64,000 nucleotides of DNA from Leifsonia shinshuensis (GTDB taxonomy: Bacteria > Actinomycetota > Actinomycetes > Actinomycetales > Microbacteriaceae). How positions within the stretch are numbered: the stretch's first letter is position 1; each line of letters opens with the position of its first letter. The stretch spans positions 2,914,001 through 2,978,000 of the forward strand of contig NZ_JACCFL010000001.1 in assembly GCF_013410375.1 (NCBI RefSeq), written 5' to 3'. The notes under the pieces were generated by a model. That model was not told the origin of the DNA. It worked only from the letters and a program-made list of their open reading frames with translations, and did no database searches. The translations under genes and the position numbers were made by a program. Shown here piece by piece: positions 16,043 to 24,278 of this stretch.

Positions 16043-16853
16043 GGACCCGCTTGGACGACATGATCGCGACGAAGTGCCCGATCGCGGCGAGCAGCGCCAG
16101 CGGCACCAGGACCGACAGCAGGATGCGGTCCGCGAGCGGGGTGCCGATGAACAGTCCGACGATCGAGAACACGAAGATCAGGATGGTGAGCTCCACCGAG
16201 TGGTACAGACGGTGGAAGGGCACGAACTTGGCGGCCTTGCGCAGCCGGGCGACCACGCCGTGCGTCGGCGCGTACGCGGCCTCCGTGTCGGCCAGCTTGG
16301 GCAGGCCGGCGCTGGCCCGCGCGACGCGCACCATGTCGTTGAGCGCCTTGTTGAGGACGATGATGAGCGCGAGCAGGGTGCCCAGGTTCGTCCACAGGTA
16401 GTCCTGCGGCGCCTCGAACGGGTAGCCGGCGGCGCGGACGCCGAGCGCGATCGCGATCAGCGTCTCGGTCGTGTAGTGCCCGACGTTGTCGAGGAACATC
16501 CCGGCCGGGGACGACGTCCCGCGCCAGCGCGCCACCTCGCCGTCGCAGCAGTCCACCAGCATCTGCAGCTGGCCGAGCACGAGCGCGAGCGCCGCTCCGC
16601 CGATCCCCGGGATGAGGAGGCTGGCCGCGGTTGCCCAGCCGGTCAGGATCATCAGGCCGGTCACCCCGTTGGCGGAGATGGAGGTCTTGAGCAGGACCCA
16701 GGTCAGGTACGGCGACAGTGTGCGCAGGTACAGCGAGGCCGTCCAGTGCTCGGCGTTGCGCCGTCCGCGCACCTCCGGCGGCTGCGCGACCGCCTTGAGC
16801 TCCGCGATCGACGAGGGCCGCGCTCCGTGCGCCGCCGGTCCCGCTGCAGTCAT
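16035..16853 (-). CDS. CDP-alcohol phosphatidyltransferase family membrane enzyme
   Basis: 272 residues with about six membrane spans. The signature D-C-C-D-G-E-V-A-R, eight residues, then G-M-F-L-D-N-V-G-H (about residue 108-130) matches D-x2-D-G-x2-A-R-x8-G-x3-D-x3-D except that the last Asp, often the proposed catalytic base, is His. The enzyme should transfer a phospho-alcohol from a CDP donor. ATG 16853 is preceded by GAAGGTAGG. It is 2 nt from the upstream GT2 and overlaps the downstream GT2 by 8 nt. The cytidylyltransferase-like protein at 10.8 kb may supply its donor (inference). Confidence 0.85.
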   Translation of the reverse strand: MTAAGPAAHGARPSSIAELKAVAQPPEVRGRRNAEHWTASLYLRTLSPYLTWVLLKTSISANGVTGLMILTGWATAASLLIPGIGGAALALVLGQLQMLVDCCDGEVARWRGTSSPAGMFLDNVGHYTTETLIAIALGVRAAGYPFEAPQDYLWTNLGTLLALIIVLNKALNDMVRVARASAGLPKLADTEAAYAPTHGVVARLRKAAKFVPFHRLYHSVELTILIFVFSIVGLFIGTPLADRILLSVLVPLALLAAIGHFVAIMSSKRVRG

Positions 16854-16855
16854 GC

Positions 16856-17908
16856 CTACCTTCCCGTGTGGGCCGTGATGTTCCTGGTGAGGGACAGGTA
16901 TCCGAGGATGAACCCGATCCCCCAGCTGAAATGGATGCACGGCAAGACTACGAGAAACCAGAGGAACGACGAAAAGCCGTCGCGGCGTCCCCAGACCACG
17001 GCCGACGCGATGACGATGAGCAGGTACGCGGCAGGGACGGCGAACGCCCAGAGCAGCCAGGGGGTCGCGCCGAGCGCCGCCTGCAGCACGCCGCCGAGGC
17101 CGAGGAGCACGCCGAGGGCGACGCCGAGCACCATCACCGGCGGCGCGAAGTAGCGCAGGCCGTTGGACGCCGGGAACCGGCGCGCGAGCTCGCCGCGCCA
17201 GATCCCGGTCGAGAAGAACTGCCGGGCGAGCCGGTAGAGGTTGGGGCGGGGCCGGTAGACGACGTGGAGCCGCGGGGTGAACCAGACGGTCCCCCCGGCC
17301 TGGCGGATGCGCCGGTTGAGCTCCCAGTCCTGGCCGCGCTTGATCTCCTCGTCGAAGAGGCCGACCTCCAGGAGCCGGTCGCGGCGGAAGACGCCGAGGT
17401 ACACCGTCTCGGCCGGGCCGGCCGCGCCGCCGACGTGCAGCTTGGTGCCGCCGAGGCCGATCCGGCTGCCGTAGGCGCGGGCGACCGCGCGCTCGAAGGC
17501 GGTGGTGCCCTGCGCGTCCATCAGGCCGCCGACGTTGTCGGCTCCGGTCTCCAGGATCGTCTCCACCGCGACGCGCGCGTAGTCCGGCGGGAGGACGCTG
17601 TGCGCGTCGACGCGGATGACCACGGGGTACTGCGACTGGCGGATCGCGAGGTTCAGCCCGGCGGGCGTCGAGCCGATCTCGTTGTCGACGACCCGGATGC
17701 GGGAGTCGACGGCCGCGAGCTCCGCGACCAGCTCGGTGGTGCCGTCGATGCTCGGGCCGAGGGCGATGGTGACCTCGAACGGACCGGTGTAGTCCTGCGC
17801 CAGGAGGCTGTCGACCGCCGCCCGCACGTGGGTCGCCTCGTTGAGGACGGGCATCACGTAGGAGACACCCGGGAGGGTGTTCACGGTGTCGTCCGGCATC
17901 TGATCCAT
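16856..17908 (-). CDS. Family 2 glycosyltransferase with C-terminal membrane helices
   Basis: 350 residues. The catalytic GT-A domain spans about 12-240: V-S-Y-V-M-P-V-L-N-E at the start, G-P-S-I-D-G-T, R-V-D-A-H-S-V (the DxH variant of DxD, about residue 100), and R-G-Q-D-W-E-L-N-R-R as the catalytic acid region. Two to three hydrophobic helices follow. This resembles succinoglycan ExoA-type transferases. ATG 17908 is preferred, with a second in-frame ATG at 17899 possible. A TAAGCT -10 (plus 17929-17934) gives a ~13-nt leader. First gene of the three-gene glycan operon. Confidence 0.88.
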   Translation of the reverse strand: MDQMPDDTVNTLPGVSYVMPVLNEATHVRAAVDSLLAQDYTGPFEVTIALGPSIDGTTELVAELAAVDSRIRVVDNEIGSTPAGLNLAIRQSQYPVVIRVDAHSVLPPDYARVAVETILETGADNVGGLMDAQGTTAFERAVARAYGSRIGLGGTKLHVGGAAGPAETVYLGVFRRDRLLEVGLFDEEIKRGQDWELNRRIRQAGGTVWFTPRLHVVYRPRPNLYRLARQFFSTGIWRGELARRFPASNGLRYFAPPVMVLGVALGVLLGLGGVLQAALGATPWLLWAFAVPAAYLLIVIASAVVWGRRDGFSSFLWFLVVLPCIHFSWGIGFILGYLSLTRNITAHTGR

Positions 17909-17995
17909 TCGTCGTTCGGGTCGGGCCGAGCTTACCAGCCGGCGCCTGGACGGCTCGTCGGCGGACGGCACCGCGGCTCGTCGGGGGGGAACGCC

Positions 17996-18029
17996 GGAAG
18001 GCCGCCCCGCGGGTGCGGGACGGCCTTCC
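17996..18029 (-). terminator. Hairpin terminator downstream of the HtrA-like gene
   Basis: GGAAGGCCG (17996-18004) pairs with CGGCCTTCC (18021-18029). After one mismatch, an inner CCCGC/GCGGG stem (18006-18010 / 18015-18019) closes on a 4-nt loop. It lies 12 nt past the protease stop codon. Confidence 0.7.
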
Positions 18030-18041
18030 TGGGGTGTCCGG

Positions 18042-19946
18042 TCAGTTCGCGGGAAGCGACCCGAGCGTGACCGTGGCGGTCTTGGTCTCTCCGCCGCGGA
18101 TGTAGGTGATGTCCGCCTTGGCTCCGGCCGGGAGGGCGCGCACCTGGGCGGTCAGGTCCGTGGCGTCGGTGATCGGCAGCCCGTTGAAGTTGACCACGAT
18201 GTCGCCGGCCTGCAGGCCCGCGCTCGCGGCGGCTCCGCCGGAGGTCACCGACTTGATCGTCGCGCCGACCGTGGTCGCCTTGCTGTCCTGGCTCGCGTCG
18301 CCGACCGAGGCCCCGAGGAGGCCGTGGGTGGCCGAGCCCTTCTTGATCAGCTCGTCGGAGATCCGCTTGGCCAGGTTCGACGGGATGGAGAAGCCGACGC
18401 CGATGCTGCCGGACTGGCTGCCGGAGGAGCTGCTGCCGCCGGCGCTCGCGATCGCGACGTTGATGCCGATCAGCTCGCCCTTGCTGTTCAGCAGCGCGCC
18501 GCCCGAGTTGCCGGGGTTGATCGAGGCGTCCGTCTGGATGACGGGCAGCGAGATGGTGCCCTGGCTGCCGGACTGCGACGAGCCGCCCTGGTTCGGGAAG
18601 TCGAAGTTGAACGGGTTCTGCGAGCTGCCGTTGCCGCTGCCGCCGCCGCTGCCGTTCGAGCCGTCGCTGGACTTCGGCGCCGCGGAGGACGCGATGCTGA
18701 TCGACCGGTTCAGCGCGCTCACGATGCCGTCGGTGACGGTGCCGGAGAGGCCGAGCGGGGCGCCGATCGCGATCGTGGTGTCGCCCACGTTCAGCTTGCT
18801 GGAGTCGGCCCAGTTCATCGGGGTCATCCCGCTGGCGCCGTCGAGCTTGATGACCGCGAGGTCGGTGGTCGGGTCGGTGCCGACGATCTTGGCGGTGTAG
18901 ATCTTGCCGTTGTTGTCGGTGACGCTGATGCTCACGTTGGCCGCGGCGCCGTCGAGGGTGACGACGTGGGTGTTGGTGAGGATGTAGCCGTCGGAGGTGA
19001 GCACGATGCCGGAGCCGGTGCCGCCCTCGCTGGAGGCGGAGACGGAGATGGTGACGACGCTCGGCGACGCCTTCGCGGCGACCGCGGTGACGGTGGTCGC
19101 GTTGTTGGTGTCGTTGACCGTGATGTTCTGCGGCCCGGAGACGGTCTTGATCGTCGCGTTGCTGCCGGTGGCCGAGTAGAGGCCGATGCCGGCGCCCGCG
19201 CCGGCGATGCCGCCGATGAGCGCGCCGATGGCGAGCGTGGCGATGATCAGGCCGGTGTTGCGCTTGCGGGGCGCCTTCTCGCCGGCGCCGGGAGCGGTGG
19301 CGTACGCCTGCTGGTGCGCGCCCGGCTGGTTCGCGCCCTGCTGGTTCGCGCCCTGCTGGTTCGCGTAGGGGGCCTGCGCGTAGGCGGACGGCTGGCCGAA
19401 CGCGCCGTTGCCGTAGTTCGGCTGCGGGTGCGGCTGCGCGCCGGCGACGGGCTGGCCGTACGGCTGCTGCGGGGCGACCGGCTGGGTCGGCTGCGTGTTG
19501 TTCGCGATGGGGATCGGACCCTGCGGCGCGACCGGCTGCTGGGGAACGGTCGGCTGCTGCACGGTGGGCTGCTGCGCCGTGGGCTGCTGCACGGTCGGCT
19601 GCTGCGCCGTCGGCTGCTCGGCGGTGGGCTGAGCCGCTGGAGCGGTCCAGCCGTGGTCGGCGGTCGGGGCGGCGGGCTGCTGTGCGTTGGGCTGGGGGGC
19701 GGCGGGCTGCGGGGCAGCGGGCTGCTCGGCGGCGGCCGGGGCCGGCGTCACGGGAGCCTGCGCTGCCGGAGCCTGCTCCGCGGGGGCCTGCTCGGCCGGA
19801 GCCTGCGCCGTGGGAGCCTGCGCCGCCGGGGCCGGGGCCTCGGTGGGAGTTTCGGCGGGGCGGGCCGCGCCGGCATCCACGACCGCGTCGGTGTCGGCGT
19901 CGTTCTGGGGCTTCGCGGGCTCCGGGGTGATCGGGGTGTCGGTCAT
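18042..19946 (-). CDS. Membrane-anchored HtrA/DegP-like serine protease with PDZ domain
   Basis: 634 residues. A long Ala/Pro/Gln-rich cytoplasmic N-terminus (~1-235) with tandem repeats is followed by one TM helix (I-I-A-T-L-A-I-G-A-L-I-G-G, about 239-265), then an extracytoplasmic trypsin-like domain with triad His in T-N-T-H-V-V, Asp in T-T-D-L-A-V-I and Ser in N-P-G-N-S-G-G-A-L. A C-terminal PDZ domain contains A-S-A-G-L-Q-A-G-D-I-V. Two Ser/Gly-rich loops lie inside the protease domain. It degrades or refolds misfolded envelope proteins. ATG 19946 has GGAAGGAGC 9 nt upstream. A palindrome at 19962-19981 may be a control site. Confidence 0.95.
   Translation of the reverse strand: MTDTPITPEPAKPQNDADTDAVVDAGAARPAETPTEAPAPAAQAPTAQAPAEQAPAEQAPAAQAPVTPAPAAAEQPAAPQPAAPQPNAQQPAAPTADHGWTAPAAQPTAEQPTAQQPTVQQPTAQQPTVQQPTVPQQPVAPQGPIPIANNTQPTQPVAPQQPYGQPVAGAQPHPQPNYGNGAFGQPSAYAQAPYANQQGANQQGANQPGAHQQAYATAPGAGEKAPRKRNTGLIIATLAIGALIGGIAGAGAGIGLYSATGSNATIKTVSGPQNITVNDTNNATTVTAVAAKASPSVVTISVSASSEGGTGSGIVLTSDGYILTNTHVVTLDGAAANVSISVTDNNGKIYTAKIVGTDPTTDLAVIKLDGASGMTPMNWADSSKLNVGDTTIAIGAPLGLSGTVTDGIVSALNRSISIASSAAPKSSDGSNGSGGGSGNGSSQNPFNFDFPNQGGSSQSGSQGTISLPVIQTDASINPGNSGGALLNSKGELIGINVAIASAGGSSSSGSQSGSIGVGFSIPSNLAKRISDELIKKGSATHGLLGASVGDASQDSKATTVGATIKSVTSGGAAASAGLQAGDIVVNFNGLPITDATDLTAQVRALPAGAKADITYIRGGETKTATVTLGSLPAN
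19326..19365. repeat. 15-bp tandem repeat in the HtrA-like gene (N-Q-Q-G-A)
   Basis: The unit CTGGTTCGCGCCCTG occurs 2.7 times without a mismatch. On the coding strand it gives N-Q-Q-G-A repeats just before the transmembrane helix. The frame is preserved at any copy number. Confidence 0.9.
19546..19635. repeat. 15-bp tandem repeat in the HtrA-like gene (T/A-V/A-Q-Q-P)
   Basis: Six 15-bp units from ACGGTCGGCTGCTGC to a degenerate last copy, differing mainly at the first and sixth bases. They encode a Gln/Pro-rich array in the cytoplasmic extension, likely a flexible spacer. Confidence 0.9.
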
Positions 19947-19961
19947 GGTGAGGTGCTCCTT

Positions 19962-19981
19962 CCAAGCACTAGACAGCTTGG
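19962..19981 (-). promoter_or_regulatory. Inverted repeat upstream of the HtrA-like gene
   Basis: CCAAGC (19962-19967) and GCTTGG (19976-19981) form perfect 6-bp arms around 8 nt, ending 15 nt before the start codon and next to the ribosome site. It could be an operator or a leader hairpin that affects translation. Confidence 0.4.
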
Positions 19982-20094
19982 GATGCCAACCTGAGCGTTC
20001 TATTTGCGGGTCCTGTGGGCGACCTTCCGCCTCCCGATGACTCCTCCCAACGTAACGAATGGATGCGGTGGGAGCGAGGCCCTAGGTTGGTTCC

Positions 20095-21291
20095 ATGACG
20101 GTTTCGGGCGCATGGAAGGCCGCGGCCCGCGGCGCGGGACTGCTCGGCGCGGACGGCGCGGTCCGGCCGACGATCTTCGCGGAGATGAGCGCCCTCGCGG
20201 TGCGCACGGGCGCGATCAACCTCGGTCAGGGCTTCCCCGACGAGGACGGCCCGGCCGCGGTTCTCGACGCCGCCGTGGACGCCATCCGGGCCGGCGTCAA
20301 CCAGTACCCGCCCGGCATCGGCGTCCCCGAGCTGCGGCACGCCGTCGCCGACCACCAGAGCCGCTTCTACGGACTGGAGGTCGACCCCGACCGCGAGGTG
20401 CTCGTCACCGCCGGCGCGACGGAGGCCATCGCCGCCGCCCTGCTCGCCCTGCTCGAGCCGGGCGACGAGGTCGTCACCTTCGAGCCGTTCTACGACGAGT
20501 ACGGCGCCGTGATCGCCCTCGCCGGCGGCGTGCACCGCACCGTCCCGCTGGAGCCGCCGGCGTTCCGGCCCGACCTCGACCGGCTGCGGGCCACGGTGAC
20601 CGACCGCACCAGGGTCATCCTCGTGAACACGCCGCACAACCCGACCGGCGCCGTTCTCGACCGCCCGACCCTGGAGGCGATCGTCGAGCTCGCCCACCGG
20701 CACGACGCCCTCATCGTCACCGACGAGGTCTACGAGCACCTCACCTTCGGGCCGCAGCACATCCCGATCGCCACGCTGCCCGGGGCGTGGGAGCGGACGG
20801 TCACCGTCTCCTCCGGCGGCAAGACCTTCAACACCACCGGCTGGAAGGTCGGCTGGCTCACCGCGCCCGCGGAGCTGGTGACGGCGATCCTCGCTGTGAA
20901 GCAGTTCCTCACCTACGTCAACGGCGCGCCGTTCCAGCCCGCCATCGCCGCCGGGCTCGCCCTGCCGACGGAGTTCTTCACCGGCATCGCGGCCGCGCTC
21001 GCGCACAAGCGCGATGTGCTGTCCGCAGGCCTGCGCGCCGCCGGGTTCGACGTCCACCGCAGCGACGGCACCTACTTCGTCGTCGCGGACGCCGCCCCGC
21101 TCGGCCACCCGGACGCCGTCGAGTTCTGCCGCCGGCTGCCCGAGCTCGCCGGGGTCGTCGCGGTGCCGCTCTCCGCCTTCTGCCGCGGCGAGTACGCCGA
21201 GCGCACGGCGTCGCTGGTCCGGTTCGCGTTCTGCAAGCGCGTCGAGGTGCTGGAGGACGCCGCGTCGCGGCTGGCGACGCTGGGCTCCTGA
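20095..21291 (+). CDS. Class I/II PLP-dependent aminotransferase (DapC-like)
   Basis: 398 residues. I-N-L-G-Q-G-F-P-D, Y-P-P-G-I-G, T-A-G-A-T-E-A-I, N-T-P-H-N-P-T-G, D-E-V-Y-E-H-L and the Schiff-base lysine in S-S-G-G-K-T-F-N-T-T-G-W-K-V-G-W are all present, followed by a C-terminal R-F-A-F-C-K-R with the carboxylate-binding Arg. This fits the fold-type I subgroup holding N-succinyl-diaminopimelate aminotransferase and kynurenine/methionine aminotransferases; the exact substrate is open. ATG 20095 is 6 nt after TAGGTT (20083-20088), predicting a leaderless mRNA. It is divergent from the HtrA-like gene. Confidence 0.88.
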   Translation: MTVSGAWKAAARGAGLLGADGAVRPTIFAEMSALAVRTGAINLGQGFPDEDGPAAVLDAAVDAIRAGVNQYPPGIGVPELRHAVADHQSRFYGLEVDPDREVLVTAGATEAIAAALLALLEPGDEVVTFEPFYDEYGAVIALAGGVHRTVPLEPPAFRPDLDRLRATVTDRTRVILVNTPHNPTGAVLDRPTLEAIVELAHRHDALIVTDEVYEHLTFGPQHIPIATLPGAWERTVTVSSGGKTFNTTGWKVGWLTAPAELVTAILAVKQFLTYVNGAPFQPAIAAGLALPTEFFTGIAAALAHKRDVLSAGLRAAGFDVHRSDGTYFVVADAAPLGHPDAVEFCRRLPELAGVVAVPLSAFCRGEYAERTASLVRFAFCKRVEVLEDAASRLATLGS

Positions 21292-21310
21292 CGCCTCCTG
21301 CGCGGGACGC

Positions 21311-22117
21311 TCAGTCGAGCGGCTCGACCCGGTAGCGCCGCAGCTTCAGCGCCGGGTTGCGCCGGCGCACCTCCTGCACGCGCTCGGAGGACGCCTCGGC
21401 GACGGCCACCCCGGAGGTCTCCCCGAGGCCCGCGATCACGACGCCCATCGGGTCGATGACCGCGCTCGCGCCCACGCCGATCGGCGGGGTGTGGTCGGCG
21501 GCGGCGACGTAGAGGGTGTTCTCGATCGCGCGCGCCGCCAGCAGCGTCGACCAGTGGTGCTCCTTGAGCGGGCCGCGCACCCACTCCGCCGGGACGGCGA
21601 CCAGTTCGGCGCCGGCGTCGGCGAGCCGGCGGGTGACCTCCGGGAAGCGCAGGTCGTAGCAGGTCTGCATCCCGACGCGCAGGCCGTCGACCTCGAACAC
21701 CTCCGGCGTGGCGAGGTCGCCCGCCACCACCCAGTCGGACTCGGTCGAGCCGAAGGCGTCGTAGAGGTGCTGCTTGCGGTACTGGGCGAGCGTCGTGCCG
21801 TCGGGGCCGACCGCGACGAGCGTGTTGGCGAACTTGTCGCGGATGCCGGTGCGCTCGACGAGCCCGGCGATGACGAAGACGTCGTGGTCCCGCGCGGCGG
21901 CCTGCAACGACTGCACGAACTCGCCGTCGAGCGGTTCGGCGTTGCGGGCGAAGGACGGCCCGAGCGGGTCGGTGAAGTAGGAGGAGTACTCCGGGAAGAC
22001 GACCAGCCGGGCTCCGCGGGCCGCGGCCACCGCGATCAGCGCGGCGACGACGTCCCGGTTGTGCACGCGGTCGTCGCCCGGGGTGAACTGGGCGACGGCG
22101 ACGCCGACGCCGGTCAT
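21311..22117 (-). CDS. Carbon-nitrogen hydrolase (nitrilase superfamily)
   Basis: 268 residues with the full catalytic triad: Glu in V-V-F-P-E-Y, Lys in Y-R-K-Q-H-L-Y and Cys in M-Q-T-C-Y-D-L-R-F-P-E. Members hydrolyse amides such as deaminated glutathione, or other linear amides. The ATG at 22117 overlaps the histidine-kinase stop as ATGA. It is the seventh and last gene of the receiver/PIG-L operon. Its role may be to process a small amide linked to that pathway, or it may only be co-transcribed. Confidence 0.9.
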   Translation of the reverse strand: MTGVGVAVAQFTPGDDRVHNRDVVAALIAVAAARGARLVVFPEYSSYFTDPLGPSFARNAEPLDGEFVQSLQAAARDHDVFVIAGLVERTGIRDKFANTLVAVGPDGTTLAQYRKQHLYDAFGSTESDWVVAGDLATPEVFEVDGLRVGMQTCYDLRFPEVTRRLADAGAELVAVPAEWVRGPLKEHHWSTLLAARAIENTLYVAAADHTPPIGVGASAVIDPMGVVIAGLGETSGVAVAEASSERVQEVRRRNPALKLRRYRVEPLD

Positions 22118-23892
22118 GCCGTCGTCTCCGCCCCCGGCACCGCCTCGGCGACGGGACGCGGGGTCTCCAGCGGCAGCCGCAGGCTGAACGACGTGCCGAC
22201 GCCCTCCTCGCTGGCGATGTCGAGCCGGCCGCCGTGCGCCGTGACGATCGCCTTGGTGATCGTCAGGCCGAGCCCCACTCCGGGGACGGCGTTGCGCGTC
22301 GCGGTGGACGCGCGGAAGAAGCGCTGCGACAGCTGGCTGAGCTCGACGGCGGGGATGCCGATGCCGGTGTCGGTCACCGCGACCACCGCCTCGTCGCCGT
22401 CGCGGCGGAGCGAGACTGTGACGGTGCCGCCCGCGGGCGTGAACTTGAGCGCGTTCGACACGAGGTTGTCCACCGCCTGGCCGAGACGCACGGTGTCGCC
22501 GCGGACCTCGACCGGCTCGTCCGGCACGTCGGAGACCAGCGCGACGCCGGCCGTCGCGGCCACCGGGGTCGCCGTCTCGATCGAGGCGGCGACGACCGAG
22601 CGGAGCTCGGCGTCCGTGATGTCGATCGGGAACCGCCCGGATTCGACCTGCGCCGTGAAGAGCAGGTCGCCGACCAGCCGCAGCAGCCGGTGCGCGTTGC
22701 GCTCGGCCACGCCGAGGTACTGCAGCTGCTCGGCCGACAGCGGCGACTCGTCGTCGTCCCGCATCAGCTCCAGGTAGCCGAGGATCGAGCTGAGCGGCGT
22801 GCGCAGCTCGTGCGAGATCAGGCCGACGAACTCGTCCTTCAGCCGGGCGAACTCCCGCGCCTGCGTCATGTCGGTCGCGACGAAGATGAAGCCGACCCGG
22901 TGGCCGTTCTCGTCCAGGCGGGGCGTCGCGGCGACCTGGACGGGGACCTGCTTGCCGTCGGCGCGCACGTACGTCCAGTCGCGGACGTCGGCGTAGCCGG
23001 CGCGCACGGTGTCCACGAGGGCGGAGAAGTCGTCCATCCCCGCCACCGTCGTGAAGCGGGCGTCCATGTCGCGCAGCCGGTCCTCGAGCTCGCTCACCAG
23101 GTGGAACTCGATGACCTTGCGGTTCGCGCCGAGGACCTGCTTCTCGGTCAGCCCGAGCATCTTCTCGGCGCCCGGGTTCCAGACGTCGATCACCCCGTCG
23201 AGGTCGGTGCCGATGACCGACTGCTCCGTGACCGCGTTCCAGATGCTCTGGATCAGGCGGTTCGCCGTCTTCAGACGTGCCTCGTTGAGCACCAGTTCGT
23301 CCTGCGTGCGCACGGCCTGCTCGAGCAGTTCCTCGCGCTGCTGGGCGGCCGCGCGCGTAGCCGCGAGCTGCGCCCGCGACCGGTGCGCGATCTCGTTGAC
23401 GACGGCGGCGACGATGGCGTAGATGACCGGCGAGAAGAAGGCGCGGATGAGGTCGGCCGGGCTGGTCGGGGTGTGGGCGACGACGATCGGGCCGAGGAGG
23501 ACGAGGAAGATCCCGAGCGCCGCGATGACGATGTTGCGCCGGCCCTCCTCCGTCGCGATCCAGACGAACGGCAGCAGCAGGATGACGCCGATGGACGAGG
23601 TCGAGCCGCCGGTGCCGATCCGCATCAGGCCGATCGACATCATCGCCACGAGCGGGACGATCACCGACCAGCCCGCGCCGAACCGCGTCCACGGCACCAG
23701 CGTCGCCAGCAGCACCGCGCCGACCATCACCGTGACCGAGAACCCGACGAAGAGCGGGATGTGGTCGGCCACCACCCCCGGGATGAGCGAGAGCCCCAGC
23801 GCGATCACGAAGCCGACCAGGGTCGGGATCAGCTTCACGAAGACCGAGGGCGATTCGAGGGGGATGCGGCTGAGCCAGCGGTCGAGCGTCAT
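22114..23892 (-). CDS. Membrane PAS-domain sensor histidine kinase
   Basis: 592 residues. About five to six membrane helices (residues ~20-165) with short outside loops are followed by a coiled coil (~170-215), a PAS domain (~220-365; I-G-T-D-L-D-G-V-I-D-V-W-N-P-G-A-E), HisKA with the phospho-accepting His in L-I-S-H-E-L-R-T-P-L, and HATPase with N-L-V-S-N-A-L-K-F, D-T-G-I-G-I-P and G-V-G-L-G-L motifs. The lack of a large outside domain suggests that it senses a membrane or cytoplasmic cue. ATG 23892 overlaps the upstream receiver gene by 4 nt. Confidence 0.95.
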   Translation of the reverse strand: MTLDRWLSRIPLESPSVFVKLIPTLVGFVIALGLSLIPGVVADHIPLFVGFSVTVMVGAVLLATLVPWTRFGAGWSVIVPLVAMMSIGLMRIGTGGSTSSIGVILLLPFVWIATEEGRRNIVIAALGIFLVLLGPIVVAHTPTSPADLIRAFFSPVIYAIVAAVVNEIAHRSRAQLAATRAAAQQREELLEQAVRTQDELVLNEARLKTANRLIQSIWNAVTEQSVIGTDLDGVIDVWNPGAEKMLGLTEKQVLGANRKVIEFHLVSELEDRLRDMDARFTTVAGMDDFSALVDTVRAGYADVRDWTYVRADGKQVPVQVAATPRLDENGHRVGFIFVATDMTQAREFARLKDEFVGLISHELRTPLSSILGYLELMRDDDESPLSAEQLQYLGVAERNAHRLLRLVGDLLFTAQVESGRFPIDITDAELRSVVAASIETATPVAATAGVALVSDVPDEPVEVRGDTVRLGQAVDNLVSNALKFTPAGGTVTVSLRRDGDEAVVAVTDTGIGIPAVELSQLSQRFFRASTATRNAVPGVGLGLTITKAIVTAHGGRLDIASEEGVGTSFSLRLPLETPRPVAEAVPGAETTA

Positions 23893-24278
23893 GCGGGCTC
23901 TCCCAGTCCGAGCATCGAGCGGATGCGGTCGGAGAGCACCCGCGGGCTGAACGGCTTGATGATGAAGCTGTCGGAGCGGTTCGCTACGACACCGTGGTCC
24001 GTCAGGAGCTGCACGGACGCCGACACCATGAGGATGAGCGTGTCCTTCGTCAGCGCGTCGCCGCGGATCGCCTCGGCGACCTCCACCCCGTTGAGCCCCG
24101 GCATCGAGATGTCGAGCACTGCCAGGTCGACGCCGCCCTCGTTGACGGCGTCGAGCGCCGCCTGGCCGTTGTCGACGGCGGCCGCGATCTCGACGCCGGC
24201 CCGGTTGGCGGCGATGACCATGAGCCCGCGGATGTCGGCGTCGTCGTCGGCGATCACGACCCGCTTCGCGCCGCTCAC
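23889..24278 (-). CDS. Stand-alone response-regulator receiver protein
   Basis: 129 residues, only a receiver domain: acidic pocket A-D-D-D, phospho-acceptor Asp in L-A-V-L-D-I-S-M-P-G, Ser in V-S-A-S and Lys in I-I-K-P-F. There is no DNA-binding or enzymatic output domain. It is presumably phosphorylated by the adjacent kinase and acts by protein contact, as phosphate sink, or as relay. The GTG at 24278 forms GTGA with the preceding 51-aa gene, and its stop forms ATGA with the kinase gene. Confidence 0.93.
   Translation of the reverse strand: MSGAKRVVIADDDADIRGLMVIAANRAGVEIAAAVDNGQAALDAVNEGGVDLAVLDISMPGLNGVEVAEAIRGDALTKDTLILMVSASVQLLTDHGVVANRSDSFIIKPFSPRVLSDRIRSMLGLGEPA

Noticed and set aside
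19326..19635. Short regularly spaced repeats that might suggest CRISPR
   Set aside because: They are contiguous 15-bp in-frame tandem repeats inside a coding region, without spacers and without cas genes.
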